Below are positions 62,939-64,000 of a DNA stretch of 64,000 nucleotides, piece by piece. Every line of letters starts with the position of its first letter. Positions within the stretch are counted from its first letter, which is position 1. The notes under the pieces are model-generated. The model saw nothing but the letters and a program-made list of their open reading frames with translations, was not told the DNA's origin and did not search any database. Origin of the DNA: JAKAAZ01 sp963817855 (lineage in GTDB: Bacteria > Acidobacteriota > Terriglobia > Terriglobales > Acidobacteriaceae); the NCBI GenBank assembly GCA_963817855.1, contig CAWFQA010000001.1, positions 806,001 through 870,000 on the forward strand. Direction: 5' to 3'. The position numbers and the translations under genes were made by a program.

Positions 62939-64000
62939 TCAATTCTCGCGTGATTTCCTTTTAGCTTGCGGCACCGTATCGACCACCGTCGCATCAGCTT
63001 GACCCTGCGCGAACCTCAAATGCAAGGGATCGCCGCGGTGCAGACTTTTCGCCGTCTTGACAAGAGCGCCATTGTCGTCATACACCAATGCGTAGCCGCG
63101 ATCAAGCACGGCTAGCGGCGACAGCGCAGTCAGCCGGTCGGCAGCGCGGCTGGATCGAGTGCGGCAGCGTTCAGAGTAGCGTAAGCCAGCGCGCGTCCTA
63201 AGTCCGCTTCCAACGAACGCAGTCGTTCTCCGTGGAGTTTCATCTGGCGGCGAACATCCTGGCGCATCAGGTTTGCTTGCGCGACATCGATCCGTCGGCC
63301 GTCAGCGGCATAAACCTTCTGCCAGGAGGCTTCCAGTCGAAAGCGCAGTTCGTCGAGGCGCTGCTGGCGACGCGCCAAACCGTGATGCACCCCGGCAAAC
63401 ACAGCAGCAGCATTCAATTGTGCGAATCGTTCCCGCGCGCGCATCCGCTGGTAGCCGACGGCCCGCTCCAATCGCGCCGCCAATAATTCCAGATATTCTT
63501 CCACGCGGTATTGCGCATCCGTAATCATCTCGGCGGCGACGGAGGGCGTGGGAGCGCGCAAATCTGCAACGAAATCTGCAATGGTAAAGTCGGTCTCGTG
63601 GCCAACGGCGGAAACCACAGGAATCGTCGATGCAGCAATCGCGCGCGCTATGCCTTCGCTGTTAAATGCCGCCAGGTCCTCCGGCGAGCCGCCTCCGCGC
63701 GCCACGATAAGCACATCTACGCACGGGTTCTTCTGATACCAGGCGAGCGCTTCGACCACCTCACTGGCTGCCGCTTCTCCTTGCACTGCGACCGGATACA
63801 ACACCACGTGGGCACGCGAATGACGGCGCGCCAGCACGTGCAGAATGTCGTGAATGACGGCGCCTTTCGACGACGTGATGACGCCGATGGTGTGTGGATA
63901 CAGTGGAAGCGAGCGTTTCCGATCCGACTCGAAGAGTCCTTCTTCCTTGAGCAACGCATATAGTTGCTCAAAGGCAACCTGCAGCGAACCTTTGCCGCGC
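62939..64000 (-). pseudogene. xseA: Exodeoxyribonuclease VII large subunit, 5' part outside, frameshifted
   Basis: Large subunit of ExoVII, which degrades single-stranded DNA. The window holds the catalytic and C-terminal part: KGSLQVAFEQLY at the edge, PHTIGVITSSKGAVIHDIL, DVLIVARGGGSPEDLAAFNS, VVSAVGHETDFTIADFVADL and RAPTPSVAAEMI, then the long helical arm. This frame ends at a stop (63130-63132) after PAALPTG, but the conserved C-terminal element LTALSPLAVLDRGYALVYDD follows in another frame, running to a stop at 62939-62941. One base appears to be missing within about 63130-63190. The N-terminal OB domain is beyond the window. Upstream neighbour of glmM. Confidence 0.88.

Overview
The window reads as chromosomal DNA of a Gram-negative, moderately GC-rich bacterium, most likely an Acidobacteriota of the Terriglobia type. 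This placement is inference from gene content and familiarity of several lineage-typical hypothetical proteins, not from a marker gene; no rRNA or tRNA gene was seen. Lipid A/Kdo genes (waaA, lpxK), a family-9 glycosyltransferase, BamD and TolC-type channels show an outer membrane with LPS. Coding density is high, nearly all genes are housekeeping, and I see no prophage, insertion sequence, CRISPR array, integron or biosynthetic cluster.

Layout. 1-2270: coaE (cut by the window edge), folD and two small unknown proteins. 2416-8395: a small membrane protein followed by a tripartite HME-RND metal-type efflux operon (frameshifted TolC-like channel, lipoprotein adaptor, CzcA/CusA-like pump). 8526-12593: an ACS-type MFS transporter, a two-PDZ secreted protein and an ECF sigma factor with a zinc-finger/HEAT-repeat anti-sigma protein. 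12894-19154: RNase HI, YqeY, a class V aminotransferase next to serA (serine biosynthesis), FmdB and a frameshifted UvrC-like protein. 19201-26810: secreted S9 peptidase, GT-C membrane glycosyltransferase, rpe, bamD, secreted esterase. 26907-37019: a co-directional run valS, nadC, birA, coaX, unknown protein, rlmD-like methyltransferase, comEC. 37067-41989 (minus): waaA-lpxK-GT9-ICMT-DUF3108, an LPS-assembly operon. 42165-44459: TrmFO joined in frame to an S1/P1-type nuclease. 44464-49562 (minus): dgt, a long TPR protein, purH. 49788-57454: rhomboid protease, XRE regulator, a second TolC-type channel, zwf, sugar porter and an L-fucose/arabinose-type isomerase. 57611-64000: queA (frameshifted), polA, glmM and xseA (frameshifted, cut by the window edge).

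Two window-wide patterns deserve attention. First, at least five genes that should be intact (tolC-like, uvrC-like, lpxK, queA, xseA), and probably the rhomboid gene, are each broken by one apparent single-base indel; since lpxK is normally essential in LPS-bearing cells, sequence/assembly error is the leading explanation. Second, six genes have a TAnnnT -10-like hexamer ending only 6-9 bases before the start codon, often without a Shine-Dalgarno sequence, which suggests leaderless transcripts. The most unusual protein is the TrmFO-nuclease fusion, whose nuclease half carries its own internal signal peptide and the tryptophan that must become the mature N-terminus.
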